Assembly: GCA_023263825.1 (NCBI GenBank) | Contig: JALQUJ010000083.1 | Coordinates: forward strand, 1 to 11,710 | Direction of reading: 5' to 3' | Source of the DNA: Porticoccus sp. | GTDB lineage: Bacteria; Pseudomonadota; Gammaproteobacteria; Pseudomonadales; Porticoccaceae | DNA: 11,710 bases | In this document: positions 1 through 7,631 of the stretch, one piece after another | How positions within the stretch are numbered: the first letter of the stretch is position 1 | How the letters are laid out: each line of letters starts with the position of its first letter | Translations under genes and position numbers: made by a program | Notes under the pieces: model-generated | The model's input: the letters and a program-made list of their open reading frames with translations, nothing else | What the model was told of the DNA's origin: nothing | Database searches by the model: none

Positions 1-40
1 AATCACAATCCGGGGCTCTACCAACTGAGCTACAGCCACC
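1..40 (-). tRNA. tRNA-His (anticodon GTG), 3' half outside the window
   Basis: On the minus strand, the first 40 bases read as the 5' part of a histidine tRNA. They include a GGTGGCT acceptor strand, a D-arm with AGCTC...GAGC pairing, and an anticodon loop carrying GTG (complement of 4-6). The leading extra G, as in the G-1 of bacterial tRNA-His, fits the assignment. The T-arm and acceptor 3' strand lie left of base 1. It is the last visible member of a Pro-Arg-His transcript and starts 24 nt after the CCA of tRNA-Arg. Confidence 0.93.
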
Positions 41-64
41 ACTGCTTGATTGCACATTACTGGA

Positions 65-141
<77 letters not shown>

Positions 142-165
142 TCAACAAAGTGCTTCGAATGAGGT

Positions 166-242
166 TGGTCGGGGATGAGGGATTCGAACCCCCGACATCC
201 TGCTCCCAAAGCAGGCGCGCTACCAGACTGCGCTAATCCCCG
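166..242 (-). tRNA. tRNA-Pro (anticodon TGG)
   Basis: This is a complete minus-strand tRNA with encoded CCA (complement of 166-168). The acceptor pairs CGGGGAT with ATCCCCG and the T-loop has TTCGAAT. The anticodon stem CTGC/GCAG encloses loop TTTGGGA with anticodon TGG (complement of 206-208), which reads CCA/CCG and, with wobble modification, other CCN codons. It is the first gene of the cluster, about 60 nt downstream of the predicted promoter start. Confidence 0.97.
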
Positions 243-309
243 ATGTCTTTCAATATCAATCAATCTCTCTAGAGAATCTAATCCAAGACCCTCATTTCGA
301 GAGCTGCGC

Positions 310-338
310 ATGATACTGGTGACAATCGGTCTCGTCAA
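310..338 (-). promoter_or_regulatory. Promoter of the Pro-Arg-His tRNA cluster
   Basis: On the minus strand there is a -35 box TTGACG (complement of 333-338), a 17-nt spacer, and a -10 box TATCAT (complement of 310-315). The next bases, GCGCAGC, give a GC-rich discriminator. In other gammaproteobacteria a GC-rich discriminator at stable RNA promoters goes with stringent (ppGpp/DksA) control; applying that here is inference. The start would fall near 303, leaving a leader of about 60 nt before tRNA-Pro. Confidence 0.65.
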
Positions 339-484
339 CGAAAAAGCGATGATTTACTCATAGAGATTCTCTTCACAGTAGCCACATGAAATGAGAAAAT
401 GCTGGTATAGCTATCTTTGCCACATTCTTTATATAAGAGTCACCGCTTTTGTATAAAGAGCCTCAACCAGGAGCTTTACAAACC

Positions 485-1330
485 ATGCCAGCCCAAATTC
501 TCGATGGCAAAGCCATTGCACAACAGACAGAAGCCGAATTAAGTGAACGCGTTGCCCAATTAAAAGAGAAAAGTGGAGGCAACGCCCCGATTCTTGCCAC
601 CATCTTAGTTGGTGGTGACCCGGCATCTGCCACCTACGTGCGAATGAAACAAAATGCGTGTAAACGTGTCGGTATGGAATCCATCGCTGTTGAAATGCCA
701 GAAGAAACTACCACGGAAGAATTGCTGGCCAAAATTGATGAGTTAAACAACAACCCAAACTGCCATGGAATTCTGCTTCAGCACCCGGTCCCTGAACAAA
801 TTGAAGAACGTGACTGCTTTGACAGCATAGCCTTGGAAAAAGACGTGGACGGTGTCACCTGTCTCGGTTTTGGTCGTATGGCAATGGGCGAAAAAGCCTA
901 CGGTTCTGCCACGCCACAAGGCATTATGCGCTTACTACAAGCCTACAATATCCCTTTACAGGGTAAAAATGCTGTAGTAGTCGGTCGCAGCCCTATTTTA
1001 GGAAAGCCCATGGCTATAATGCTGCTAAATGCCAATGCCACCGTCACTATTTGTCATTCTCGCACTGAAAATCTCGCAGATATTATTGGCAGAGCCGATA
1101 TTGTTGTCGGCGCTGTAGGCAAACCCGAGTTCATTAAAGCCGATTGGGTCAAAGATGGTGCTGTAGTTGTAGATGCAGGCTACCACCCAGGTGGTGTTGG
1201 CGATATTGAACTAGAACCACTCCACGATCGTGCTTCAGCCATAACGCCTGTACCCGGTGGTGTTGGCCCAATGACCATCAACACATTAATCCTTCAATCG
1301 GTAGATGCCGGTGAGAAAAAAATGGCTTAA
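485..1330 (+). CDS. folD: Bifunctional methylenetetrahydrofolate dehydrogenase / cyclohydrolase FolD
   Basis: FolD interconverts 5,10-methylene-THF, 5,10-methenyl-THF and 10-formyl-THF in the cytoplasm using NADP, supplying formyl groups for purines and initiator tRNA. The 281-residue product has the usual family length. Visible motifs are the YVRMK segment with catalytic Tyr51 and Lys55, Gln99, the KDVDG motif with Asp122, the Rossmann loop VVGRSPILGKP (166-176), and ITPVPGGVGPMT near the C terminus. The start is ATG 485, preceded by AGGAG at 469-473 (11-nt spacing); an in-frame TTG at 449 only adds residues not expected in the family. Residues 99-103 read QHPVP where E. coli FolD has QLPLP, and the NADP-domain segment DAGYHPGGVGDIE also differs from the enterobacterial type, so this belongs to a divergent subfamily. 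It diverges from the tRNA cluster. A weak extended -10 (TGGTATAGC) lies at 403-411. Confidence 0.96.
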   Translation: MPAQILDGKAIAQQTEAELSERVAQLKEKSGGNAPILATILVGGDPASATYVRMKQNACKRVGMESIAVEMPEETTTEELLAKIDELNNNPNCHGILLQHPVPEQIEERDCFDSIALEKDVDGVTCLGFGRMAMGEKAYGSATPQGIMRLLQAYNIPLQGKNAVVVGRSPILGKPMAIMLLNANATVTICHSRTENLADIIGRADIVVGAVGKPEFIKADWVKDGAVVVDAGYHPGGVGDIELEPLHDRASAITPVPGGVGPMTINTLILQSVDAGEKKMA

Positions 1331-1380
1331 TGGTCCTTTACCCCTGTTTAACTAACTAATAACCCTATTTAATTTAAACT

Positions 1381-1441
1381 GCTCTGCTTAAACAAACCTC
1401 TCCTAATCTAATTTAGAGGGGTTGAGCTATACACATTTTTT
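1381..1441 (+). terminator. Possible hairpin terminator downstream of folD
   Basis: AACCTCTC (near 1395-1402) can pair with GAGGGGTT (1416-1423) with one G-T wobble, and an outer GCTC/GAGC pair closes the structure. A run of six T residues follows at 1436-1441, but about 8 nt separate it from the outer helix, which is not ideal for a Rho-independent terminator. It lies 50-110 nt after the folD stop and reads in the right direction. Confidence 0.3.
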
Positions 1442-1641
1442 CATTGCTTTTACCTATTAACACCCAGACCATTCCTACTAAGGTCAAAACAATCTACAGA
1501 CTAAACTTGGGCATCTACGGCGGAAAGCTTACAGGCTACCGTGCTACAGCACAAAAAGTGGTAAAAATTGTAGAAAAGACTCTATGTAGAAGAGATCAAA
1601 GAATTAGTACAAAAGATCTTCTTTTGAAAGAGATACTGTAG
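1426..1641 (+). pseudogene. Decayed C-terminal fragment resembling FAD-dependent glycerol-3-phosphate dehydrogenase (GlpD-like)
   Basis: The frame opens after a TGA at 1423 and closes with TAG at 1639-1641. Around codons for residues 22-40 it contains LGIYGGKLTGYRATAQKVV. GGKLT(T/G)YR followed by an amphipathic AE/Q-K-V helix is a characteristic segment near the end of the FAD domain of GlpD-type dehydrogenases, from family knowledge. Intact members exceed 500 residues, so only the last 60-70 residues would survive here. The frame lacks a credible start (TTG at 1444 is the first candidate), lacks a Shine-Dalgarno sequence, and no upstream FAD-binding region is present before folD. The surrounding DNA is AT-rich and otherwise empty, as expected for a relic. 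The motif resemblance is seen directly; the family call is from memory and not searched. Confidence 0.55.
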
Positions 1642-1857
1642 TTTCTAAACGAAAACACTCAAACTACTGAATACTACAACCCAAGAACTTAAAACAGTCA
1701 GAACACCCTCTACAACCCCCCTGCCAAAACAAAGGCTCTAAAGATAGATGACCCCTGTTAACTACCCCATTGGTGAATAGATAGAAACCATGAGGAAATG
1801 GCCTCAGTGAGATCAAAGACTGCTTGAGTGGAACCACATTCAGTAGCACACTCCATT
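1642..1857. other. Non-coding stretch between the GlpD-like relic and the acnB terminator
   Basis: No convincing gene is visible on either strand. A small hairpin can form between TGAGG (1791-1795) and CCTCA (1802-1806); on the minus strand it is followed by GGTTTCT and could act as a weak second terminator for acnB read-through. The rest is AT-rich sequence that may be further decay of the same ancestral gene. Confidence 0.4.
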
Positions 1858-1888
1858 AAAAACCCCCCCCTATTTTTCATAGGGAGGG
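1858..1888 (-). terminator. Rho-independent terminator of acnB
   Basis: On the minus strand CCCTCCCTAT (complement of 1879-1888) pairs with ATAGGGGGGG (complement of 1864-1873). This gives a 10-bp GC-rich helix with one wobble and a five-base loop. A further G and then TTTTT (complement of 1858-1862) follow. It begins 38 nt past the acnB stop. The plus-strand reading lacks a T-run, so it serves acnB only. Confidence 0.88.
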
Positions 1889-1926
1889 CTCTCGATCAAA
1901 TCCAATCAATTGGATCAATCTAGGGA

Positions 1927-4731
1927 TCAGCCAACAATCCTTACAGGCTCAGCAGAAGGCTCTGTACTTAGCTCAGCTGCAGGTGGTTCGAAGTCAGTCA
2001 GGTTAATGCCTTCAACAGCATTCTTATACTCTTCAACCGTTGGGAAACGACCAAGAACTGTCGAAAGTACAACAAGAGGCGTTGAACCTAACAGGGACTC
2101 ACCTTTCTTATCTTCAGAGTCCCCTACTACACGACCTTGGAACAGGCGTGTTGAGGTAGCGATAACGGTATCGCCAGGCTCTGCTTTTTCCTGATTGCCC
2201 ATACACAGGTTACAGCCTGGGCGTTCTAGATAGAGAATATTATCGTACTTAGTACGCGCTTCGGCTTTCGGATTGTCATCGTCAAAAACAAAGCCAGAAT
2301 ATTTCTCAAGAATATCCCAGTCGCCTTCGGCTTTTAACTCATCAACAATGTTGTAAGTGGGCGGAGCTACTACTAGAGGCGCTTTAAATTCTACAGAACC
2401 CTGTTGCTTTTCAATATTCCGCAACATCTGAGCGATGATTTGCATATCGCCTTTGTGAACCATACAAGAACCAACGAATCCGAGGTCCACTGGCTTGTCT
2501 TTGTAGTAAGACACTGGGCGGATCATATCGTGGGTATAACGCTTAGAAATATCATCGTTATTCACATCTGGGTCAGCGATCATTGGCTCATCGATTGAGT
2601 CCAGATCAACAACAACTTCTGCAAAATACTTAGCGTTGTTGTCAGGTGCCAGAGCAGGTACTTCGCCAGATTTGACTTCTGTGATGCGCTTATCAGCCAG
2701 CTTGATCAAGCCAGCAAGCGTTTGCGCTTTGTTATCCATGCCTTTGTCGATCATGATCTGGATACGGCTCTTAGCCAGCTCCAATGAGCCGATCAACGTG
2801 TCGTTATCAGAAATACAGATAGAAGCCTTCGCTTTCATTTCTGCAGTCCAGTCAGTGAAGGTGAATGCCTGGTCAGCCAACAAAGTACCAATATGAACCT
2901 CAATAACACGGCCTTGGAAAACATTGTCCCCGCCAAACTTGTCCAACATCTGCATTTGAGTTGCATGCACGATGTCACGGAAGTCCATGTGGCTCTTCAT
3001 GTGGCCCTTAAAGGTAACTTTAACCGACTCAGGAATCACCATCGTCGCTTCACCAGTGGCCAGCGCCAATCCAACGGTACCGGAGTCCGCACCGAAGGCA
3101 ACGCCTTTAGACATACGCGTGTGCGAGTCACCACCGATGATAATGGCGCGGTCGTCTACGGTAATGTCGTTCAGTACCTTGTGGATAACGTCGGTCATTG
3201 GGTGATAGACACCTTTAGGATCACGCGCTGTAATCAGACCGAAGTCATTCATGAATTTCATCAGGCGTGGAATATTGGCCTGTGCCTTCTTATCCCACAC
3301 GGAAGCAGTGTGACAGCCAGACTGATAAGCACCATCAACGCTTGGAGAGATAACGGTAGCAGCCATTGACTCAAGCTCTTGAGAGGTCATCAGGCCAGTG
3401 GTGTCCTGTGAACCAACAATGTTCACCTTAACGCGAACATTAGAACCGGTGAGCAGGTTTTCTTGAGTAGATGTACCAACCGCATTGCGGTTAAAGATTT
3501 TTTCAACAGCGGTAAGCCCTTGGCCTTTTGCAGGAATCTCTTTAGATGGCGCGTAAACCTGAGGAGCTTCAACACCCAGTGTTTCAGCAGCGAACGTTTG
3601 AAGCTTCTTACCAAAGACAACTGCGTAAGAACCGCCGGCTTTCATGAACTCCACTTTTTGTGGTGTGAAAGCGTCAGATACATCAGCCAACTCTTGACCG
3701 TCGTTGTAAAGCTTCTTCTCTTTGGTGTTGATGGTCAACACGGTACCAGTGGCAACGGAGTAAGCTTCTTCAAGGACAGCATCGCCATTGTCGTCAACCA
3801 CGGTATTACCGTCAGCATCGACTTTCTTAACCCAGTTTTTAAGATCAAGACCGATACCACCAGTTACACCCACAGTAGTTAAGAAGATGGGAGCGATACC
3901 GTTAGTACCAGCAACAACTGGTGCGATGTTTACAAATGGAATGTAGGGGCTTGCTTGCTTACCAGCCCACAAAGCCACGTTGTTCACACCAGACATACGG
4001 GAAGAACCAACACCCATGGTGCCTTTCTCAGCGATCAGCATCACTTTCTTATCGGGGTGCTGTGCCTGCATGTCGCGAATTTCTTGCTGTGCTTCAGGTG
4101 TGATCATGCACTGGCCGTGTAACTCACGGTCAGAGCGAGAGTGCGCCTGGTTACCTGGAGAAAGCAAGTCAGTGGAGATATCACCGACGCCCGCAATATA
4201 AGTAATAACTTTGATTTCTTCGTCAATGTCAGGCAGTTGAGTGAAGAACTCAGCTTTGGCATAGCTTTCAAGAATGTCTTTAGCCAGCTCATTGCCAGCC
4301 TTGTAGGCTGCTTCCAGACGATCGGTGTCCGCTTCGTAAAGGAAAACCTGAGTCTTTAAGATGTCTGCTGCAGGCTTTGAAACTTCCTGGTTATCACCAA
4401 GAGCCAGGTCTAGCAGCACTTCAACAGAAGGACCACCCTTCATGTGTGACAACAGTTCATAGGCAAACTCAGGCGTAATTTCTTCAATGGATTCTTCGCC
4501 AAGGATAATTTGCTTGAGGAATTTAGCCTTCACACCAGCCGCACTTGTGGTGCCCGGCAAGGTGTTATAGATAAAAAACTGTAGCGAATCTGCACGATGC
4601 TCATGAGCAGTATCTTTAATTTGCTCAATGATTTCGGCCAGAAGATCGGCGCTATCGATGGGTTTGGGGTGTAAGCCGAGCTCTTTCTCTCGAAGCTCAA
4701 TTTCTTTTAAATAGTCAGTATATAAACTCAT
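1927..4731 (-). CDS. acnB: Aconitate hydratase B (aconitase B, long form)
   Basis: AcnB isomerises citrate to isocitrate through cis-aconitate in the TCA cycle; family members also dehydrate 2-methylisocitrate and can bind mRNA in the apo form. The 934-residue product has an N-terminal HEAT-like region, the SMAATVISP and GGDSHTR segments of the catalytic core, and three cluster-binding cysteines: GSC near residue 756 and PGCNLC near 840 and 843. It is about 70 residues longer than E. coli AcnB (865). Extra sequence lies around residues 325-430 and between the first cysteine and the CXXC pair, and there is a short Glu/Pro/Ser-rich C-terminal tail. I chose ATG 4731 because it gives MSLYTDYLKEIE, as I recall from long-form relatives. 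GTG 4740, only 4 nt after GAGAGG, would add three residues. A -10-like TAAAAT (complement of 4800-4805) is the best promoter hint. No neighbour is co-directional within 360 nt, so it is probably monocistronic. Confidence 0.95.
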   Translation of the reverse strand: MSLYTDYLKEIELREKELGLHPKPIDSADLLAEIIEQIKDTAHEHRADSLQFFIYNTLPGTTSAAGVKAKFLKQIILGEESIEEITPEFAYELLSHMKGGPSVEVLLDLALGDNQEVSKPAADILKTQVFLYEADTDRLEAAYKAGNELAKDILESYAKAEFFTQLPDIDEEIKVITYIAGVGDISTDLLSPGNQAHSRSDRELHGQCMITPEAQQEIRDMQAQHPDKKVMLIAEKGTMGVGSSRMSGVNNVALWAGKQASPYIPFVNIAPVVAGTNGIAPIFLTTVGVTGGIGLDLKNWVKKVDADGNTVVDDNGDAVLEEAYSVATGTVLTINTKEKKLYNDGQELADVSDAFTPQKVEFMKAGGSYAVVFGKKLQTFAAETLGVEAPQVYAPSKEIPAKGQGLTAVEKIFNRNAVGTSTQENLLTGSNVRVKVNIVGSQDTTGLMTSQELESMAATVISPSVDGAYQSGCHTASVWDKKAQANIPRLMKFMNDFGLITARDPKGVYHPMTDVIHKVLNDITVDDRAIIIGGDSHTRMSKGVAFGADSGTVGLALATGEATMVIPESVKVTFKGHMKSHMDFRDIVHATQMQMLDKFGGDNVFQGRVIEVHIGTLLADQAFTFTDWTAEMKAKASICISDNDTLIGSLELAKSRIQIMIDKGMDNKAQTLAGLIKLADKRITEVKSGEVPALAPDNNAKYFAEVVVDLDSIDEPMIADPDVNNDDISKRYTHDMIRPVSYYKDKPVDLGFVGSCMVHKGDMQIIAQMLRNIEKQQGSVEFKAPLVVAPPTYNIVDELKAEGDWDILEKYSGFVFDDDNPKAEARTKYDNILYLERPGCNLCMGNQEKAEPGDTVIATSTRLFQGRVVGDSEDKKGESLLGSTPLVVLSTVLGRFPTVEEYKNAVEGINLTDFEPPAAELSTEPSAEPVRIVG

Positions 4732-5098
4732 TTTACTCACAAAACCTCTCTATATCGTGTCGGTGTCTATCGTGCCGGTTCACAGGGAAAAACGCGCGCA
4801 TTTTACCTAATTTCGGACTTCGCAGCAGTACTAAAGACAGGAAAAGTGGCAAATTGGAGCGAAAGAAGGGCGATGTCGACTATAAATCAAATTTATGGAA
4901 CTGCGAAACATAGTATGTTGGACTGAGAGCTTTTCCTGCCCAAACCCCGTCATAGAATACGAATCATGGTATGAAGCTGAAAAAGGCCGCAACGAACATC
5001 TCTAGAACACAGATCCCAGAAACCGACTGGATACTCCCCGATTTCGCGCTATACGAGGATAAGGAATTTGAGCACTTTCTCAGAAAGAAAAGCTCAGA
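4732..5098. other. Intergenic gap upstream of acnB, with direct repeats and small open frames
   Basis: This 367-base stretch holds the acnB leader and promoter region and no recognisable gene. The motif TATCGTG(T/C)CGGT occurs twice in direct orientation, at 4753-4764 and 4768-4779 (15-nt period), inside the presumed acnB 5' leader. A weak -10 candidate (minus strand TAAAAT, complement of 4800-4805) is followed by GC-rich sequence. Two overlapping plus-strand open frames, 4895-5005 (36 codons) and 4971-5102 (43 codons), have protein-like composition but no Shine-Dalgarno sequence. The second ends with TAA overlapping the radical SAM stop codon. I do not call either as a gene. Confidence 0.4.
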
Positions 5099-5980
5099 CT
5101 AAAGCCCCCGCTGCCATTCCTGGCGCAAATGAATCTGATCGGGATTATGAATGGCCGTTCGCACTTGAGTTAATAGTCGGTCTTTATCCCGGGATAACGT
5201 GCCTTTTAACACCAGATAATTGGATGCGTGGTCACTGCGGAAGACGGTTTTTTCAAGAATTAAGGTGTCCAACAAGATTTCCATTTCCTTAAATAAATCC
5301 ATCTGTTGCAGGGGTTCGAAATCACCTCCGAAACCCTGCTGAAAACGTTCCATGCCAGCAGGAAAACTGACCACCAGAGTGGAAAGGAATTCGGGTTGAG
5401 TTTCATTCATTAACCGTGCGGAATTCAGTGCATGCTGCTCTGAATATTGTCTACCACCTAATCCATTCAGAATCATCACCGAGCTTTTCATGCCGGACTG
5501 TTTGATTTTAGTTAACGCCTCAAGAGAAGATTGATAATTCTCCCCTTTAGCGACTTTTTCCAGCACCAAATCATCCCCTGACTCACAACCCACATACATA
5601 AGCTTTAAGCCTAACTGCTCCAGCTCGATTAGCTGTTCGATAGTTTTATTTTTTAAATTGTGGGGTAAACAATAAGACGATACCCGTTGAACATCGGGCA
5701 AATATTGTCGAATCAACAACAGAATTTCTTTGACTCGCCGGAACGACAGGGTCATGGCATCGCCATCTGCCAAAAATACCCGGCGCACAGGAATAATTGA
5801 AGTAGCGATTTGTTGCAATTCTTGGGTTATTTCGTCTGCCGTTTTTACACTGAATTTCTTTTGTGGAGCGGTGTACATTTCGCAAAATGTACAGTTATTC
5901 CAAGAACAACCATTGGTCACTTGAAGAATCAGTGACCGGGCTTCGCTGGGGGGACGAAAAAGAGGTTCAACGTAGTTCAT
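5099..5980 (-). CDS. Radical SAM protein of unknown function with a CX4CX2C cluster motif
   Basis: The N terminus carries C-SWNN-C-TF-C, three cysteines at residues 25, 30 and 33 counted from ATG 5980, spaced CX4CX2C rather than the classical CX3CX2C. They should ligate the [4Fe-4S] cluster that cleaves S-adenosylmethionine. Downstream segments fit the barrel: LADGDAMTL, SSYCLPHNL, a Gly-rich LMYVGCESGDD strand and MILNGLGG. There is no B12-binding or C-terminal SPASM domain and no signal peptide, so a 293-residue stand-alone cytoplasmic enzyme is likely. ATG 5980 is preferred over ATG 5986 because GAGG then sits 7 nt upstream. The family is, from memory, widespread, often annotated only as radical SAM protein, with the phrase NCTFC-MY. 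Substrate and product are unknown. It lies alone between acnB and cysS, all on the minus strand, and its stop overlaps a plus-strand TAA. Confidence 0.85.
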   Translation of the reverse strand: MNYVEPLFRPPSEARSLILQVTNGCSWNNCTFCEMYTAPQKKFSVKTADEITQELQQIATSIIPVRRVFLADGDAMTLSFRRVKEILLLIRQYLPDVQRVSSYCLPHNLKNKTIEQLIELEQLGLKLMYVGCESGDDLVLEKVAKGENYQSSLEALTKIKQSGMKSSVMILNGLGGRQYSEQHALNSARLMNETQPEFLSTLVVSFPAGMERFQQGFGGDFEPLQQMDLFKEMEILLDTLILEKTVFRSDHASNYLVLKGTLSRDKDRLLTQVRTAIHNPDQIHLRQEWQRGL

Positions 5981-6014
5981 TAACATTCCTCACCCTCTAA
6001 GATTAAGCATCTGG

Positions 6015-6143
6015 CTATTGAAAACGTTTACGGCGCCGGTCTGGGTAGGCAAAATTGGCGAAAAAGCGGAGTTTATATGTAATAAATGAGCATTTTGAGC
6101 CAATTTTTAACACCGCCAGAGCATGCAAGTTAGTTTTCAATAG
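6015..6143. repeat. Dispersed palindromic element, copy A (MITE-like)
   Basis: This is a 129-bp element with perfect 11-bp terminal inverted repeats: CTATTGAAAAC at 6015-6025 and GTTTTCAATAG at 6133-6143. Nested inverted segments (TCTGG...CCAGA and AAAATTGGC...GCCAATTTT) and a central TTTAT/ATAAA dyad make the whole an imperfect palindrome. A second, diverged copy lies at 11266-11417 in the same orientation, sharing AAAGCGGAGTTTATA, CAATTTTTAAC and CCGCCAGAGCA. It carries no coding sequence. It fills the gap between cysS (stop 5 nt away) and the radical SAM gene. TCTG occurs at both flanks (one base offset on the left), a weak hint of target duplication. Confidence 0.75.
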
Positions 6144-6148
6144 TCTGA

Positions 6149-7558
6149 TTATTCGCGACGCCAAGTCGTTCCTTCCCGGGAATCCTCCAACACCACACCC
6201 CGAGCTAACAACTCCTTGCGAATACCATCAGCTCGGTCAAAATCACTATTCTTCTTAGCTGTAGCACGCTCTTCTATCAAACCTTCGATAACTTCGGCAG
6301 TGAGGCCATCAGTGCTTTCTGTCAGACCACCACCTTGTAAAAAGGCTTCGGCATCGGCACCCAAAATACCAAACACTGCACCCAGTGCTTTTAATTCAGC
6401 CACAAGTGCCCGAGCCTTGTCATCGTCTGTTTTGGCAATGGTATTAATATCGCGCACCAGGTCATACATGGCTGCCAGAGCTTCACGGGTATTGAAGTCG
6501 TCGTTCATCGCATCCACAAAACGCTGGTGATATTCACTGCCTTTTAACTCATCCAGCGTAACAGCCTTCACATCAGCAAAGGGGCGCAATGCTGTATAAA
6601 AACGTTCTAGCCCATTTTTAGCTTCCAACAGGTTATCTTCTGAATAACTGATTGGGCTGCGGTAGTGACTGGACAACAGAAAGTAACGCACAATTTCAGG
6701 GTGATATTTTTGCAGAACATCGCGAATAGTAAAAAAGTTGCCCAAGGACTTGGACATTTTTTCATTATCTACCCGCACAGCACCGGCATGCATCCAGTAG
6801 TTCACATACTTTTTACCCGTTGCCGCTTCACTCTGGGCTATTTCATTTTCATGGTGCGGGAATGGCAAATCTGGACCACCACCGTGAATATCAAAGGTGT
6901 TACCTAAACAACAGGTAGACATGGCGGAACATTCAATATGCCAACCGGGACGACCTGCTCCCCAAGGAGATTCCCAGCTAACCTCACCGGGCTTGGCACC
7001 CTTCCATAAAGCAAAATCACGTGGATCTTCTTTAATGTCACCGACCTCCACCCGAGCACCTGCCAACAAATCTTCAGGGTTACGGTTACTTAATTTACCG
7101 TATTCGGGAAAGCGGCTAACCCGATAATAAACATCACCATTATCAGTAGCATAGGCATAATGGTTATCCACCAGAATTTCCACCATATCCAGAATATCGT
7201 CCATGTGTGCTGTGGCACGTGGCTCAATATCCGGGGGTAAAATATCCAAAGCCTTTTCATCTTCGTGCATGGCATCGATCATGCGATCGGTTAAGTCTGA
7301 AAACAGCTCACCATTCTCATCAGCACGATTAAGAATTTTGTCGTCAATGTCTGTGATATTACGAACGTAGTTGACATCCCAACCCTGTGAGCGCAGAAAA
7401 CGCGTAATCACATCAAACGCCACCAACACTCTGGCATGACCAATATGGCAGAGGTCATAAACGGTAATTCCACACACGTACATATTGATTTTGCCTGGAG
7501 TTGAGGGCTTAAAAAATTCTTTTTTACGGGTCAGTGTGTTGTATAAATGTAATGTCAT
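6149..7558 (-). CDS. cysS: Cysteinyl-tRNA synthetase
   Basis: CysRS is a class I aminoacyl-tRNA synthetase that activates cysteine with ATP and loads tRNA-Cys in the cytoplasm. The 469-residue product is close to E. coli CysS (461). The HIGH signature is at 38-41 and KMSKS at 267-271. The zinc ligands that select cysteine are all visible: Cys29, Cys210, His235 and Glu239 in FPHHENE. The DALR/anticodon-binding part follows, and the C terminus ends GTTWRRE as in relatives. The start ATG 7558 gives MTLHLYNTLTRKKEF, aligning with the family start, but no clear Shine-Dalgarno sequence precedes it (ATCGATACAAAC). It lies 98 nt downstream of glnS on the same strand, so co-transcription is plausible; no strong separate promoter was seen. 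Downstream, the palindromic element begins 5 nt after the stop. Confidence 0.97.
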   Translation of the reverse strand: MTLHLYNTLTRKKEFFKPSTPGKINMYVCGITVYDLCHIGHARVLVAFDVITRFLRSQGWDVNYVRNITDIDDKILNRADENGELFSDLTDRMIDAMHEDEKALDILPPDIEPRATAHMDDILDMVEILVDNHYAYATDNGDVYYRVSRFPEYGKLSNRNPEDLLAGARVEVGDIKEDPRDFALWKGAKPGEVSWESPWGAGRPGWHIECSAMSTCCLGNTFDIHGGGPDLPFPHHENEIAQSEAATGKKYVNYWMHAGAVRVDNEKMSKSLGNFFTIRDVLQKYHPEIVRYFLLSSHYRSPISYSEDNLLEAKNGLERFYTALRPFADVKAVTLDELKGSEYHQRFVDAMNDDFNTREALAAMYDLVRDINTIAKTDDDKARALVAELKALGAVFGILGADAEAFLQGGGLTESTDGLTAEVIEGLIEERATAKKNSDFDRADGIRKELLARGVVLEDSREGTTWRRE

Positions 7559-7631
7559 GTTTGTATCGATTATTTGGTTAGCTTTTTCACTTTGAGAGCA
7601 GTTTATGCCCCGCCTTAACTTACGAGGCTCT

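Noticed and set aside
2893..3369. 158-codon plus-strand open frame inside acnB
   Set aside because: It lies wholly antisense to well-conserved aconitase sequence, has no ribosome binding site, and resembles no family; it is a shadow frame.
5068..5292. 74-codon plus-strand frame across the radical SAM 3' end
   Set aside because: Most of it is antisense to the conserved radical SAM protein and it shows no family signature.
7559..7631. Possible T-box or attenuator between glnS and cysS
   Set aside because: Partial complementarities exist (AGAGC/GCTCT, GCCTCG/CGGGGC) but there is no T-run after a stem, no T-box consensus and no leader peptide.
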